Origin: RGIG4576 sp045656705
Lineage (GTDB): Bacteria > Bacteroidota > Bacteroidia > Bacteroidales > Muribaculaceae
Assembly (NCBI GenBank): GCA_045656705.1
Contig: JAZORR010000031.1
Coordinates: 1-64,000 of the forward strand
Length of the DNA: 64,000 nucleotides
Direction of reading: 5' to 3'
Part shown: in pieces, positions 18,092-27,605 of the stretch
How the letters are laid out: every line of letters starts with the position of its first letter
Position numbering within the stretch: position 1 is the stretch's first letter
Program-made: the position numbers and the translations under genes
The notes under the pieces: generated by a model
The model's database searches: none
What the model was told of the DNA's origin: nothing
Seen by the model: only the letters and a program-made list of their open reading frames with translations

Positions 18092-18661
18092 TTATAGCAC
18101 CTTGTTGGGATTCTTGGCTATGAATTCTTTCCACGATTTGCAGCCTTTTTCCACAAGAGGTTTAGATGTTTCGTAGTAATGACAAACGGCTGCAGCCAAT
18201 CCGTCAGTAGCATCGAGGAAGTCGGGCATTTCATCTTTAGGGATGTTGAGTGTGCGGCGAAGCATTTCTGCCACTTGTTCTTTAGACGCAGCACCATTTC
18301 CGGTGATAGATAATTTGATTTTTCGAGGTTCGTATTCGGCTATTGGTATGTCGCGATTGAGAGCAGCAGCCATTGCCACGCCCTGTGCACGTCCGAGTTT
18401 TAGCATCGATTGTACATTTTTTCCGAAGAACGGAGCTTCGATTGCCATTTCATCGGGAAGATATTGTGTGATAAGTCCTGTCACGCGTTCATATATGCGA
18501 CGCAGACGCATATAATGGTCGTCGAACTTATTGAGCTGGATTACTCCCATAGCTATAAGCTCGAGTTTCTTCTTATTTACGCCCAAGATGCCATAACCCA
18601 TCACATTGGTACCGGGGTCGATGCCAATGATTATGCGTTCGTAATTGAGTTTTTCTTCCAT
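18092..18661 (-). CDS. ruvC: Holliday-junction resolvase RuvC
   Basis: A 189-aa endonuclease that cuts Holliday junctions made by RuvAB branch migration in recombinational repair. The RNase H-like catalytic acids are visible: D15 in IGIDPGT, E75 in AIEAPF, and D150 and D153 in LDATDGLAAA. Length is normal. It starts 9 bp after the stop of the DUF4286 gene on the same strand, so the two form one operon reading right to left. The operon promoter lies at 18986-19031 and carries the 19-20 bp element shared with three other promoters of this window. Confidence 0.96.
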   Translation of the reverse strand: MEEKLNYERIIIGIDPGTNVMGYGILGVNKKKLELIAMGVIQLNKFDDHYMRLRRIYERVTGLITQYLPDEMAIEAPFFGKNVQSMLKLGRAQGVAMAAALNRDIPIAEYEPRKIKLSITGNGAASKEQVAEMLRRTLNIPKDEMPDFLDATDGLAAAVCHYYETSKPLVEKGCKSWKEFIAKNPNKVL

Positions 18662-18670
18662 TAAGGCAGG

Positions 18671-18979
18671 TTAAATATCCATTACAGTCATTATAGTAGT
18701 AAAACCTACTACTTTTTGGCCGAAAGTGCTTTCCATTTCGTGTACGAGGGTAGCACCATATTTGTGATACCATTTTTCGAGTACATCCACGTTCTCTACG
18801 ATAAATTGTAGTGAGAAACTATTACTTTTGTCTTCGTTGGTCACCATTAGGTGTGCCAAGCGTGCTTCCTTTAGCTCGCCGCTTTCGGTGGCGAAAGGAA
18901 TGTAACGAGTGCGAAGCCATTTGATAAATGGCACTGCTTTATCGTTAGTTACATTATATGTGGTGTTAAATACTATCAT
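18671..18979 (-). CDS. DUF4286 family protein
   Basis: A 102-aa cytoplasmic protein starting MIVFNTTYNV, the usual N-terminus of DUF4286 proteins in Bacteroidetes. It looks like a small alpha/beta ferredoxin-like fold with no catalytic motif. A TTG upstream at 18988 lies inside the -7 box, so ATG 18979 is the better start. That leaves a very short leader or none, which is unusual. It is the first gene of the ruvC operon, so it might assist recombination, but the family function is not known to me. Confidence 0.85.
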   Translation of the reverse strand: MIVFNTTYNVTNDKAVPFIKWLRTRYIPFATESGELKEARLAHLMVTNEDKSNSFSLQFIVENVDVLEKWYHKYGATLVHEMESTFGQKVVGFTTIMTVMDI

Positions 18980-18985
18980 AATATG

Positions 18986-19031
18986 CAAAGATACGAAATT
19001 ATTGGGATAGTGTTATTCCTAAAAAGGATAA
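18986..19031 (-). promoter_or_regulatory. Promoter of DUF4286-ruvC with the shared 20-bp upstream element
   Basis: On the minus strand TTATCCTTTTTAGGAATAAC (19031-19012) is followed after 18 nt by TATCTTTG (18993-18986). No ordinary TTTG is visible at -33; the element occupies that place. Confidence 0.55.
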
Positions 19032-19123
19032 TTTGTGCGAAATGAGCGACGATTGTCTCTTTTTGCATATGTTAAAATTAAAAGAAGGTTTACTAATGTT
19101 ATGGAAATGTTAAAAAAATGTAG

Positions 19124-19131
19124 TAACTTTG
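19124..19131 (+). promoter_or_regulatory. -7 box of the Oar-like receptor gene
   Basis: TAACTTTG matches the consensus. The -33 position lacks a good TTTG. The leader would be about 75 nt. Confidence 0.45.
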
Positions 19132-19213
19132 CAGTGTGAAAAGATATTAAGTCGAGAGATTGATTTAAATCTATAATAAACATTTTTATTATTAATTTCA
19201 TTAATTTACAATT

Positions 19214-22200
19214 ATGATTAAAAATTTAAAAGCGTTGCTATCTGCTCTTATGTTTATGATTGCTGTAAGTGTGAGCGCTCAAGTAACGAATTCATCTATT
19301 AGCGGTATCGTAGTAGATGAAAATGGTGCTCCATTGACTGGTGCTACTATCGAAGCAAAGCACAATCCTTCGGGAACGCTTTACGGTGCAGTAGCTAACG
19401 TTGATGGTCGCTTTTCTATTCAAGGTATGCGTACTGGTGGTCCTTACACAGTATCAGTGTCGTTCATCGGTTATCGCAAGATGGTTATCAACGACATCAC
19501 ATTGCAACTTGGTGAAACTTACAACATCGATGTAACTATGCAACCAGGTGATAATGTACTTGAAGATGTAGTAGTAACTGCAGTTAAGACTAAGTTTGCT
19601 GGTGAAAAGACTGGTGCTGCAACAAACATCAGCAACGCTCAAATCAAGTCTATGCCTACAGTGAGCCGTAGTATTGCTGACATTGCTCGCGTATCTCCTT
19701 ATGCTGGTAGCGGTATGAGCTTGGCTGGTGGTGATGGTCGTTCTACTAACTTCACTGTGGATGGTGCTAACTTCAACAACAACTTCGGTCTAAACGACAA
19801 GCTTCCTGGTGGTGGTTCTCCAATCTCACTTGAAGCTATTGAAGAAATGCAAGTAGTTATCGCTCCTTACGACCTTCGTCAAACTAACTTCGTAGGTGGT
19901 GGTCTTAATGCAGTAACTAAGAGTGGTACTAACACTTTCAAGGGTACAGCTTATACTTACCAATACAACGAAAACTTCCGTGGTAACAAAGTAGCTGGTG
20001 ATGATCTTGGCGAACGTGCTGTGGATCGTAAGCACGTGTATGGTGCTGCTATCGGTGGTCCTATCATCAAGGATAAGTTGTTCTTCTTTGGTAACTTCGA
20101 ATACCAAAAGGTTCCTACTACTGCTACTGACTGGAAGGCTTCTGCTGATGGTCAAGGCGATGCAAGTAGCTATGTTTCTCGTACTACTCTTTCTGATTTG
20201 GAAAAGGTGTCAAAGCATGTTAAGGAGAAATATGGTTACGATACAGGTTCTTGGACTAACTTCCCAGCTGACGAAAGCAATATCAAGTTCTTGGCTCGCG
20301 TAGACTGGAACATGACTCGCGATCATAAGTTGGCTGTTCGTTACAACTACACTAAGAACTCTTATTGGAATGCTCCAAACGGTAACTCTACAGATGCTGG
20401 TTATAGAAATAAGACTTACAACCGTATGTCTGAAATGTCTATGGCTTTTGCTAACTCAATGTACTCAATGGACAATGTGGTTCACTCATTCTCTGTTGAC
20501 TTGAATAGCCGTTTTGGTAACAACATGAGCAACCAATTCCTTGCAACTTTCACAAGCCTCAAGGATATGCGTGGTACAAACTCTGACATCTTCCCATTCA
20601 TCGATATCATGGGTGGTTACGATGCGGCAACTGGTGTACAAGATATGACACCATATATGTCACTTGGTTATGAATTGTTTACTTACAACAATGGTGTAAA
20701 CAATAAGATTCTTACAATCAACGATAACTTTACTTACAACCTTGGTGCACACAAGTTGATGGCTGGTTTGAGCTTCGAATACCAAATGGCTAACAACTCA
20801 TACATGCGTAATGGTACAGGTTACTATCGTTACCGTAGTCTTAACGACTTCTTGACAGGTGCTGAACCAGAAGCTGTAGCATTTACAGTAGGTTACAATG
20901 GTCAAACTAATCCATCTGCTCAAGTTCGTTTCAATCAATATGGTTTGTATTTGCAAGATGAATGGAATGTAAATAAGAACTTCAAGTTGAACTATGGTGT
21001 TCGCTTCGATCTTCTTGCATTCAACGATGATGATATCATGACTAATAAGGCTATCTATGAATACAACTATGGTGGTCGTCACATCGATACAGGTGTTTGG
21101 CCAAGCAACCGTGTGAATATCAATCCTCGCGTTGGTTTCAACTGGGATGTATTCGGTGATAAGAGCTTGAAGGTGCGTGGTGGTACAGGTATGTTCACTG
21201 GTCGTCTTCCATTGGTATTCTTCACTAACATGCCAACTAACTCTGGTATGGTTCAAAATGCTGTTAAGAACATCAACACTTCTTACAATAAGGATAACAC
21301 AATCGCAAGCAAGCACCCAGATTTGGCTAAGTTTGCTGGTGGTCTAATCACTGATGTGTATAAGATGGCTGAAATTGCTGGAGCACAAACTACTATTTCT
21401 CCAGAGCAAGGTGTATCTCAATCTACTCCATGTGGTATTGATAAGAACTTTAAGATGCCACAAGTATGGAAGTCTTCTATTGCTGTTGACTATCAAATTC
21501 CAGTGTCATTCCCTCTTACTGTAACAGGTGAATTTATGTACACTAAGAATATTAATGCTGTAATGCTTGATAACTACAATATCAAGACTCCTGATGCAAC
21601 TTGGGAACGTTTTGCTGGTTCTGATAATCGTTTGATATACCCAGCTAATCACACTTACTACAGCACTAAGGAAATTGCTACTGCATGTGTGCTTACTAAT
21701 ACTAATAAGGGTTATGGTTACACTGCAAACATTACAGTTAATGCACAACCAGTTAAGGATCTTAACGTAATGCTTGCTTACACTCGCACTGAATCTAAGG
21801 AAGTGTCTGGTATGCCAGGTTCTGATGCTAAGTCAGCATGGACAGGTCTTTACACTATCGATGGTCCTAACTTCGCTACTGTACAACGCTCACAATATGT
21901 TACTCCAGACCGTTTCATTGCAAGCGTAGGTTATGACTTGAAGTGGAACAAGACTTTCACTACTCACTTCAGTTTGTTCTATAACTGCTTCTCTCCATCA
22001 GGATATAGCTACTATATGACAAACGATATGAACGGTGATGGTATTGCTTCTGACTTGATTTACATTCCTAAGGACGAAAACGATATTATCTTCGCTGGTG
22101 CAAATGCTGAACAAGATGCTAAGGATTTCTGGGCATTCGTTAACCAAGATAAGTATTTGAGCAGCCACAAGGGTGAATACGCAGAGGCTTATTCAGCTCG

Positions 22201-22522
22201 TGCTCCATTCGTTCACCGTTTCGACTTCCGCATTGCTCAAGACTTTAATATCCGTATCGGTAATACTAATCACAAGCTTGAAATCTCTGCTGATTTCGTG
22301 AATGTAGGTAACTTGTTCAATTCAAGCTGGGGTGTAACTAAGAATATGAGTGCTTGTAACAATGGTGCAATCTTGACTTATGCTGGTCAAAATGAAGCAG
22401 GTCGCCCAACATTCACTCTATATCGTGATAAGCAAGGCAATGCTCCTGTTAAGACTTGGGAATACAACCGTGAAAATGGTCAATGTTGGCAAGTTCAACT
22501 TGGTGCTCGTTACACATTCTAA
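19214..22522 (+). CDS. Oar-like TonB-dependent outer-membrane receptor
   Basis: A 1102-aa outer-membrane protein: signal peptide to about residue 22 (VSVSAQ), a carboxypeptidase-like beta-sandwich (ISGIVVDENGAPLTGATIEA...) at 28-115, a TonB plug with VDGANFNNNFG near 185, and a long barrel ending in the aromatic RYTF typical of outer-membrane insertion. The DLRQTNFVGGGLNAVTKSGTN stretch marks the Oar subgroup, which takes up unknown substrates and is not paired with SusD. No SusD gene follows; a terminator ends the unit at 22581. Codon bias is strong, so expression is probably high. Substrate unknown. Confidence 0.9.
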   Translation: MIKNLKALLSALMFMIAVSVSAQVTNSSISGIVVDENGAPLTGATIEAKHNPSGTLYGAVANVDGRFSIQGMRTGGPYTVSVSFIGYRKMVINDITLQLGETYNIDVTMQPGDNVLEDVVVTAVKTKFAGEKTGAATNISNAQIKSMPTVSRSIADIARVSPYAGSGMSLAGGDGRSTNFTVDGANFNNNFGLNDKLPGGGSPISLEAIEEMQVVIAPYDLRQTNFVGGGLNAVTKSGTNTFKGTAYTYQYNENFRGNKVAGDDLGERAVDRKHVYGAAIGGPIIKDKLFFFGNFEYQKVPTTATDWKASADGQGDASSYVSRTTLSDLEKVSKHVKEKYGYDTGSWTNFPADESNIKFLARVDWNMTRDHKLAVRYNYTKNSYWNAPNGNSTDAGYRNKTYNRMSEMSMAFANSMYSMDNVVHSFSVDLNSRFGNNMSNQFLATFTSLKDMRGTNSDIFPFIDIMGGYDAATGVQDMTPYMSLGYELFTYNNGVNNKILTINDNFTYNLGAHKLMAGLSFEYQMANNSYMRNGTGYYRYRSLNDFLTGAEPEAVAFTVGYNGQTNPSAQVRFNQYGLYLQDEWNVNKNFKLNYGVRFDLLAFNDDDIMTNKAIYEYNYGGRHIDTGVWPSNRVNINPRVGFNWDVFGDKSLKVRGGTGMFTGRLPLVFFTNMPTNSGMVQNAVKNINTSYNKDNTIASKHPDLAKFAGGLITDVYKMAEIAGAQTTISPEQGVSQSTPCGIDKNFKMPQVWKSSIAVDYQIPVSFPLTVTGEFMYTKNINAVMLDNYNIKTPDATWERFAGSDNRLIYPANHTYYSTKEIATACVLTNTNKGYGYTANITVNAQPVKDLNVMLAYTRTESKEVSGMPGSDAKSAWTGLYTIDGPNFATVQRSQYVTPDRFIASVGYDLKWNKTFTTHFSLFYNCFSPSGYSYYMTNDMNGDGIASDLIYIPKDENDIIFAGANAEQDAKDFWAFVNQDKYLSSHKGEYAEAYSARAPFVHRFDFRIAQDFNIRIGNTNHKLEISADFVNVGNLFNSSWGVTKNMSACNNGAILTYAGQNEAGRPTFTLYRDKQGNAPVKTWEYNRENGQCWQVQLGARYTF

Positions 22523-22580
22523 TAATTAGCTCCAAGTTATGTGAAATATAGAAATTGCTTTTCGGTAAGTGATTTCGAGT

Positions 22581-22620
22581 AAAATTCGACAGTCTCATAG
22601 GAGGCTGTCGAATTTTTTTA
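22581..22620 (+). terminator. Terminator after the Oar-like receptor gene
   Basis: AAAATTCGACAG (22581-22592) pairs perfectly with CTGTCGAATTTT (22605-22616), then T's. Confidence 0.85.
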
Positions 22621-23020
22621 TATTCATGCCGTTTATGTGGGAAAAGGATCTTAAATCTAATGTTATAGAAGCCTGATGTTGCCTATTATATATAATAAGG
22701 TGTGAAATGGGGTGTGAACTATGGTGTAGGAGTGTGCTTTTGGAGATGTAATTTAAGAAATGTCTACTTTTTGCTGTTTTGCTTTAAATTAAAATCAATT
22801 TTTATGCATAAATAATAAATTGTAAGTAAAAAGGTGTGTTTTGCTTATAATTTATAAGTTGTATATTGTTAAAATAATTAACAGCGTGCATTTATTCTGT
22901 TTTTATGCATAAAGTTTGTAAGATGTTGATATATAGTATTTAATGTGTAAATAGGGTGGTATGTATGATGTTTAGGAATGTGAAAATGGTTAAATAGTTG
23001 TAAAATATAATAGAAGTTAA
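22621..23020. other. AT-rich intergenic region with twin 12-bp palindromes
   Basis: No gene is seen. Two exact copies of the palindrome TTTATGCATAAA lie at 22801-22812 and 22902-22913, 101 bp apart, each followed within about 12 nt by TTGTAAG. A near-palindrome CTTATAATTTATAAG lies between them. These may be binding sites for a regulator of the SusC/SusD operon. Confidence 0.45.
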
Positions 23021-23050
23021 TTGCTATTTGCTATAAAAGATATATCTTTG
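23021..23050 (+). promoter_or_regulatory. Promoter of the SusC/SusD operon
   Basis: TTG at 23021-23023, 19 nt, then TATCTTTG at 23043-23050. The leader would be about 100 nt. Confidence 0.65.
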
Positions 23051-23158
23051 TAGTTATGTTAGAATACATAAATGCATACTTTTTGGTGGATTTATGGATA
23101 ACATATGAGAAAAGAAAAGAGAGTTAAATTAATATATGTATAATTTTTATGTAAAACT

Positions 23159-26131
23159 ATGAGAAAGCTGTTATTCTTATTAATTGCAGTTTGTACCATC
23201 GCTTTTGCGGCTAATGCACGCACAGTGACTGGTAAGGTAGTTAGCGCGAGCGATAACGAACCTCTAATAGGTGCAACCGTAATGCCTGTGGGCAATGGTC
23301 AAGGTGTCGCTACTGACGTTGACGGTGGTTTTGTGCTTAATATCGCTGACGGTGTTAAGCAATTAAAGGTGTCTTATGTCGGTTTTGAGACTAAGACAGT
23401 GAATGTATCTAACAAAATGCTCGTGGCATTGGAATCTGCTGACCACACTCTTGATGATGTGGTGGTTGTGGGTTACGGTAGCCAAAAGCGTGAAGCAAAG
23501 ACTGGTTCTATCACTACTGTGAAGGCTGAAGATATTGCAGACGTTCCTGCAACATCTATCGACAAGATGCTTTCTGGTAAGATGGCGGGTGTGATGATTA
23601 CATCAAGCTCTGGTCAGCCTGGTTCTTCTACAAGTATCCGTATCCGTGGTACATCTTCTATCAACTCATCAAATGCTCCTTTGTATGTAGTTGACGGTGT
23701 GCCTGTGATGAGTGGTGACTATTCAGATCTTTCTAACACTAACAATGCGATTGCTACAATCAATCCTAACGACATCGACAATGTTACTGTGTTGAAGGAC
23801 GCTGCTGCTGCTTCAGTTTACGGTTCTCGTGCTGCTAATGGTGTGATCTTGATCACTACTAAGAGCGGTAAGGCTGGTAAGAACACTTTCAATGTGCGTG
23901 CACGTTATGGTGTGTCTTCTCTTGCTAACGACAACGACTTCGGTATGATGACAGGTGCTGAACTTCTTGAGTTCCAACGCGATGCTGTTATCAACGCTGG
24001 TAAGAATCCAGATGATCCAACTGCAGGTTCTGTGTACTATCGTCCTTACGAGTTGATTTCTCGTCCTCAAACTAACTGGATGGACGCGTTTACTCGTCTT
24101 GGCCAAATGCAAGAATACGAAATTGGTGCATCAGGTGGTTCTGCTAAGACTTCTTACTATAGCTCTTTGCAATTCCACCAAAATGAAGGTATCTACTACG
24201 GTTTCGACTACAAGAAATTCGGTGGTCGTATCAACGTAGATCACGAACTTAGCCAATACTTGAAGACTGGTGTACGCGTTAACTTGAATTATACTCAATC
24301 TAACGACGTTCCTACTCAAGACCTTTACTATGCTAACCCTGCGTTCGCTGGTTTGATGATCCTTCCTTGGACTCCATACTATGACGAAAACGGTAACTAC
24401 AACACTGATATTCCAGAAAATGCTGATACTAACCCATTGGCTACTGCTGCTTACGATGACCAATCTGAAAAGGTATGGCACATTCAAGGCAATATGTACT
24501 TGGATTGGAAGCCTTTGCGTCAATTGACTCTTCGCACTACTAACGCGCTTGAGTTGCGTTGGACTGACGGTCGTCGTTACTGGAGCCAAGAAGCACACAA
24601 TTTTGCTGCTGGTTACCCAATTCTTCAAACTACTAACACTCAATACCGCACACTTACAACATCTAACACTGCTACATGGCAAGATGTTTATGCAGATGTT
24701 CACAATTTGCGCGTATTGTTTGGTCAAGAAGCAACTCACGACTATGGTCATCAATACTATATCTATTCTCAAGGTTTGAATCCTGATATCCCTAACCACT
24801 CAACTGGTACTGCAGGTGCTTGGGAAGCTGCATATAGCGATGTGACTTCTACTCTTCTTTCATTCTTCGGTATCGCTGACTATAGCTACGATTCTCGTTA
24901 CTACTTGCAACTTTCTGGTCGTTACGATGGTAGCTCTAAGTTCGGTAAGAACAACCAATGGGGTTTCTTCTACGCTCTTGGTGCATCTTGGAACCTTCAC
25001 AACGAAGCATTTGCTCAAGATTGGAGAAGCTGGTTGAACATGGGTAAGGTGCGTGTAAGTTACGGTATCAACGGTAACGACGGTATCGGTTCTTACAACC
25101 AATATGGTAAGTACTCTCCATCAAGCTACAACGGTATCACTGGTATGCTTCTTTCTTCTGCTGCTAATGACAACCTTGCTTGGGAAAAGAATAAGACATT
25201 CAACGTGGGTGTTGACTTCGGTTTCTTGAACCGCGTTACTGGTAGCATCGACTTCTATACTCGTAAGACTACCGACATGCTTTTGAGCAAGCAACAATCA
25301 TACACTTCAGGTTTCTCTGCAATCCTTGATAATGTAGGTTCTATGCGCAATACAGGTATCGAATTCCAAGCTGATGTTAACATCATCGACAATAAGGATT
25401 GGAGTTGGAACGTAGGTCTTAACCTTGCTCACAACAAGACTAAGGTGCTTGACCTTGGTGACGATGAATACTTGGCTGGTTCATACTATCGTATCGTTGA
25501 AGGTAAGAGCCTTTACACATTCTACCTTCGCGACTACTACGGAGTTAACCCTCAAAATGGTGAAGCTCTTTGGGTAGCTGAAGATGGTAAGCTTACTAAC
25601 AACGTATCTGACGCACGCCGTATCTACTGTGGTTCTCCAGAACCTAAGTTGACTGGTGGTATTAATACTACTCTAAGCTATAAGGGTATTACTTTGAGCG
25701 CAGTAGGTGAAATGAAGTATGGCAATAAGATCCTTATCGCTGAAAACTCAATCTTCCAAGCTGACGGTGCTGAAATGGGTGTAAACCAAATCAAGAGCGC
25801 TACTAACTACTGGAAGAAGCCAGGTGATACAGGCTGTAATCCTAAGCCAATTGCTAACAACTCTACAAGCTCAATGACTTCTAACTCTACACGCTTCTTG
25901 GAAGATGGTAGCTACTTCCGTATCAAGGACGTAACTCTTTCTTACACATTGCCAAAGAACGTTATCAAGAAGGCTTCTCTAAGCAATGTTCGCGTGTATG
26001 GTAGTGCACAAAACTTGTATACATTCCACGATGTGAACTTCTGGGACCCAGAACGTGGTATCGACGGTACAGGACAAGGTGTTTATCCTGTAACTAAGAC
26101 TTTCGCAGTGGGTGTTGAAGTAACATTTTAA
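23159..26131 (+). CDS. SusC/RagA-family TonB-dependent receptor
   Basis: A 990-aa outer-membrane transporter that imports oligomeric substrates using TonB energy. A signal peptide (to about residue 20, ANA) leads into a carboxypeptidase-like domain (VTGKVVSASDNEPLIGATV), a TonB box-like DDVVVVGYGSQ near 100-111, the plug with IRIRGTSSINSSNAPLYVVDGVPV, the SusC signature, and a barrel ending in VGVEVTF. It is followed after 27 bp by its SusD partner. No glycoside hydrolase, protease or sensor gene lies in the operon, so the substrate cannot be inferred. Codon bias is strong. Confidence 0.94.
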   Translation: MRKLLFLLIAVCTIAFAANARTVTGKVVSASDNEPLIGATVMPVGNGQGVATDVDGGFVLNIADGVKQLKVSYVGFETKTVNVSNKMLVALESADHTLDDVVVVGYGSQKREAKTGSITTVKAEDIADVPATSIDKMLSGKMAGVMITSSSGQPGSSTSIRIRGTSSINSSNAPLYVVDGVPVMSGDYSDLSNTNNAIATINPNDIDNVTVLKDAAAASVYGSRAANGVILITTKSGKAGKNTFNVRARYGVSSLANDNDFGMMTGAELLEFQRDAVINAGKNPDDPTAGSVYYRPYELISRPQTNWMDAFTRLGQMQEYEIGASGGSAKTSYYSSLQFHQNEGIYYGFDYKKFGGRINVDHELSQYLKTGVRVNLNYTQSNDVPTQDLYYANPAFAGLMILPWTPYYDENGNYNTDIPENADTNPLATAAYDDQSEKVWHIQGNMYLDWKPLRQLTLRTTNALELRWTDGRRYWSQEAHNFAAGYPILQTTNTQYRTLTTSNTATWQDVYADVHNLRVLFGQEATHDYGHQYYIYSQGLNPDIPNHSTGTAGAWEAAYSDVTSTLLSFFGIADYSYDSRYYLQLSGRYDGSSKFGKNNQWGFFYALGASWNLHNEAFAQDWRSWLNMGKVRVSYGINGNDGIGSYNQYGKYSPSSYNGITGMLLSSAANDNLAWEKNKTFNVGVDFGFLNRVTGSIDFYTRKTTDMLLSKQQSYTSGFSAILDNVGSMRNTGIEFQADVNIIDNKDWSWNVGLNLAHNKTKVLDLGDDEYLAGSYYRIVEGKSLYTFYLRDYYGVNPQNGEALWVAEDGKLTNNVSDARRIYCGSPEPKLTGGINTTLSYKGITLSAVGEMKYGNKILIAENSIFQADGAEMGVNQIKSATNYWKKPGDTGCNPKPIANNSTSSMTSNSTRFLEDGSYFRIKDVTLSYTLPKNVIKKASLSNVRVYGSAQNLYTFHDVNFWDPERGIDGTGQGVYPVTKTFAVGVEVTF

Positions 26132-26158
26132 TTAATTAACTAAAGCAGAAATAAAGAT

Positions 26159-27583
26159 ATGAAAAAGATATTATTAGGTTTCGCAGTTCTTGCATCAATG
26201 TCTTTCGCTTCTTGCGAAGGATTCCTTGAACAAGAGCCAACAGGAAGCCAATCTGACGTTTTGACTCTTTCTGAGTATAAAGGTTTGGATAATGCTGCTG
26301 CTGCCCTTTGTGGAATGATGCAAAGCTCTGGCTGGATGGACGGTCAGTTGACTTTGGCTGCTGATATGATGGTGGGTAATGCTCGCAAACCTATCAATGA
26401 ACCAGGTTCTGGTCGTTATGGTGGTCTTACTACTTGGAATTTCCATAAGTCTTCTACTCTTGGTACATTCTCTTATGGTTACTACACAATTGCTTGTTGT
26501 AACAATGTGATCAACAACCTTGCAGGTAAGACTTCAAATGTTGTTACTGAACAAATGCTCAACAATATCAAGGCAGAAGCATTGTTTATGCGTGCTTTCT
26601 GTATGCACCAAATGGTTTGTATCTATGGTCAGCCATATTCTTACGCTCCAGAGAGCCTTGGTATCCCTGTAGTGTTGAAGACTGAATTTGGTTTCCCAGC
26701 TCGTAGCACTGTGGCTGAGGTTTATACTCAAATTCTAAGCGACCTTCTTGAAGCTGAAGCAATTATCGCTGATAATTATTCTCGTGCTAATGCTTTGGAT
26801 AAGGCTGCTACTATCCAAAAGGTTACTATCCAAGCATTCCTTTCTCGTGTGTACCTACACATGGAAAATTGGCAAGCTGCTGCTGAATACGCTACTAAAG
26901 TAATCAACTCTGGTAAGTACAACCTTGCTGAAGCTGATGATTATAAGGCTATGTATGGTGCTGCTGTGGCTCCTGCTGGTGGCGAAATCATTTTCGAAGT
27001 GTTCGGTTCTAACCAAAATGGTTATTGGGACGATTCAGGTTGGTCACACTTGAGCTATGTAACTAACTTCGGTGAAGATGGTTCGGCTGACGTGTGTGCT
27101 ACTCAAGACCTTATCGATATGTATGAAGAAGGTGACGTACGTCTTGAAATGTTTGCTGAAAACAAGGGTGAATTCTACACTAAGAAGTATCCTGGTAAGG
27201 AAGGTGCATCAGTGCCTCGTTTCAACAACATTTGCTTGATCCGTCTATCTGAATTGTACTTGACTCGTGCTGAGGCTCTTCTAAATGGCGCTAAGATTGC
27301 AGGTGTTTCTGCTCAAATGGATTTGGATGCTATCCGCACTATCCGTGGTTGCGAATCTATCGCTGCTACAAGTGCAAACATCTTCGACGAACGTCGTCGT
27401 GAGCTTGCATTCGAAGGTCATGGTTTCTTCGATTTCCACCGTTCTAAGAAGGGTGTAACTCGTACCGACTTCCACGAATCAAAGAACCAAAACGTACCAT
27501 TCCCAAGTCATCAATGGGCATTGCCAATTCCACAACACGAAATGGACGTAAACCCTAACATGGTACAAAACGAAGGTTATTAA
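26159..27583 (+). CDS. SusD/RagB-family substrate-binding lipoprotein
   Basis: A 474-aa surface lipoprotein that caps the SusC barrel and captures substrate. The lipobox ends at the Cys of FASCEGF, about residue 19. The all-helical TPR-like SusD fold is indicated by LFMRAFCMHQMV near 140, the RLSELYLTRAEALL segment near 360, and DERRRELAFEGHGFFDFHR near 415, a strong family marker. It sits 27 bp after the SusC gene and 22 bp before the next lipoprotein gene, in one operon. Confidence 0.94.
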   Translation: MKKILLGFAVLASMSFASCEGFLEQEPTGSQSDVLTLSEYKGLDNAAAALCGMMQSSGWMDGQLTLAADMMVGNARKPINEPGSGRYGGLTTWNFHKSSTLGTFSYGYYTIACCNNVINNLAGKTSNVVTEQMLNNIKAEALFMRAFCMHQMVCIYGQPYSYAPESLGIPVVLKTEFGFPARSTVAEVYTQILSDLLEAEAIIADNYSRANALDKAATIQKVTIQAFLSRVYLHMENWQAAAEYATKVINSGKYNLAEADDYKAMYGAAVAPAGGEIIFEVFGSNQNGYWDDSGWSHLSYVTNFGEDGSADVCATQDLIDMYEEGDVRLEMFAENKGEFYTKKYPGKEGASVPRFNNICLIRLSELYLTRAEALLNGAKIAGVSAQMDLDAIRTIRGCESIAATSANIFDERRRELAFEGHGFFDFHRSKKGVTRTDFHESKNQNVPFPSHQWALPIPQHEMDVNPNMVQNEGY

Positions 27584-27605
27584 TCATTTAATCGAGAATT
27601 AGAAA

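Noticed and set aside
17967..18176. 69-aa plus-strand ORF after the tyrosine-kinase gene
   Set aside because: It begins next to the terminator hairpin and runs into the 3' end of ruvC; the hydrophobic look comes from T-rich DNA.
22621..23158. A gene in the gap before the SusC operon
   Set aside because: Only short, AT-rich frames without a start context; the region looks regulatory.
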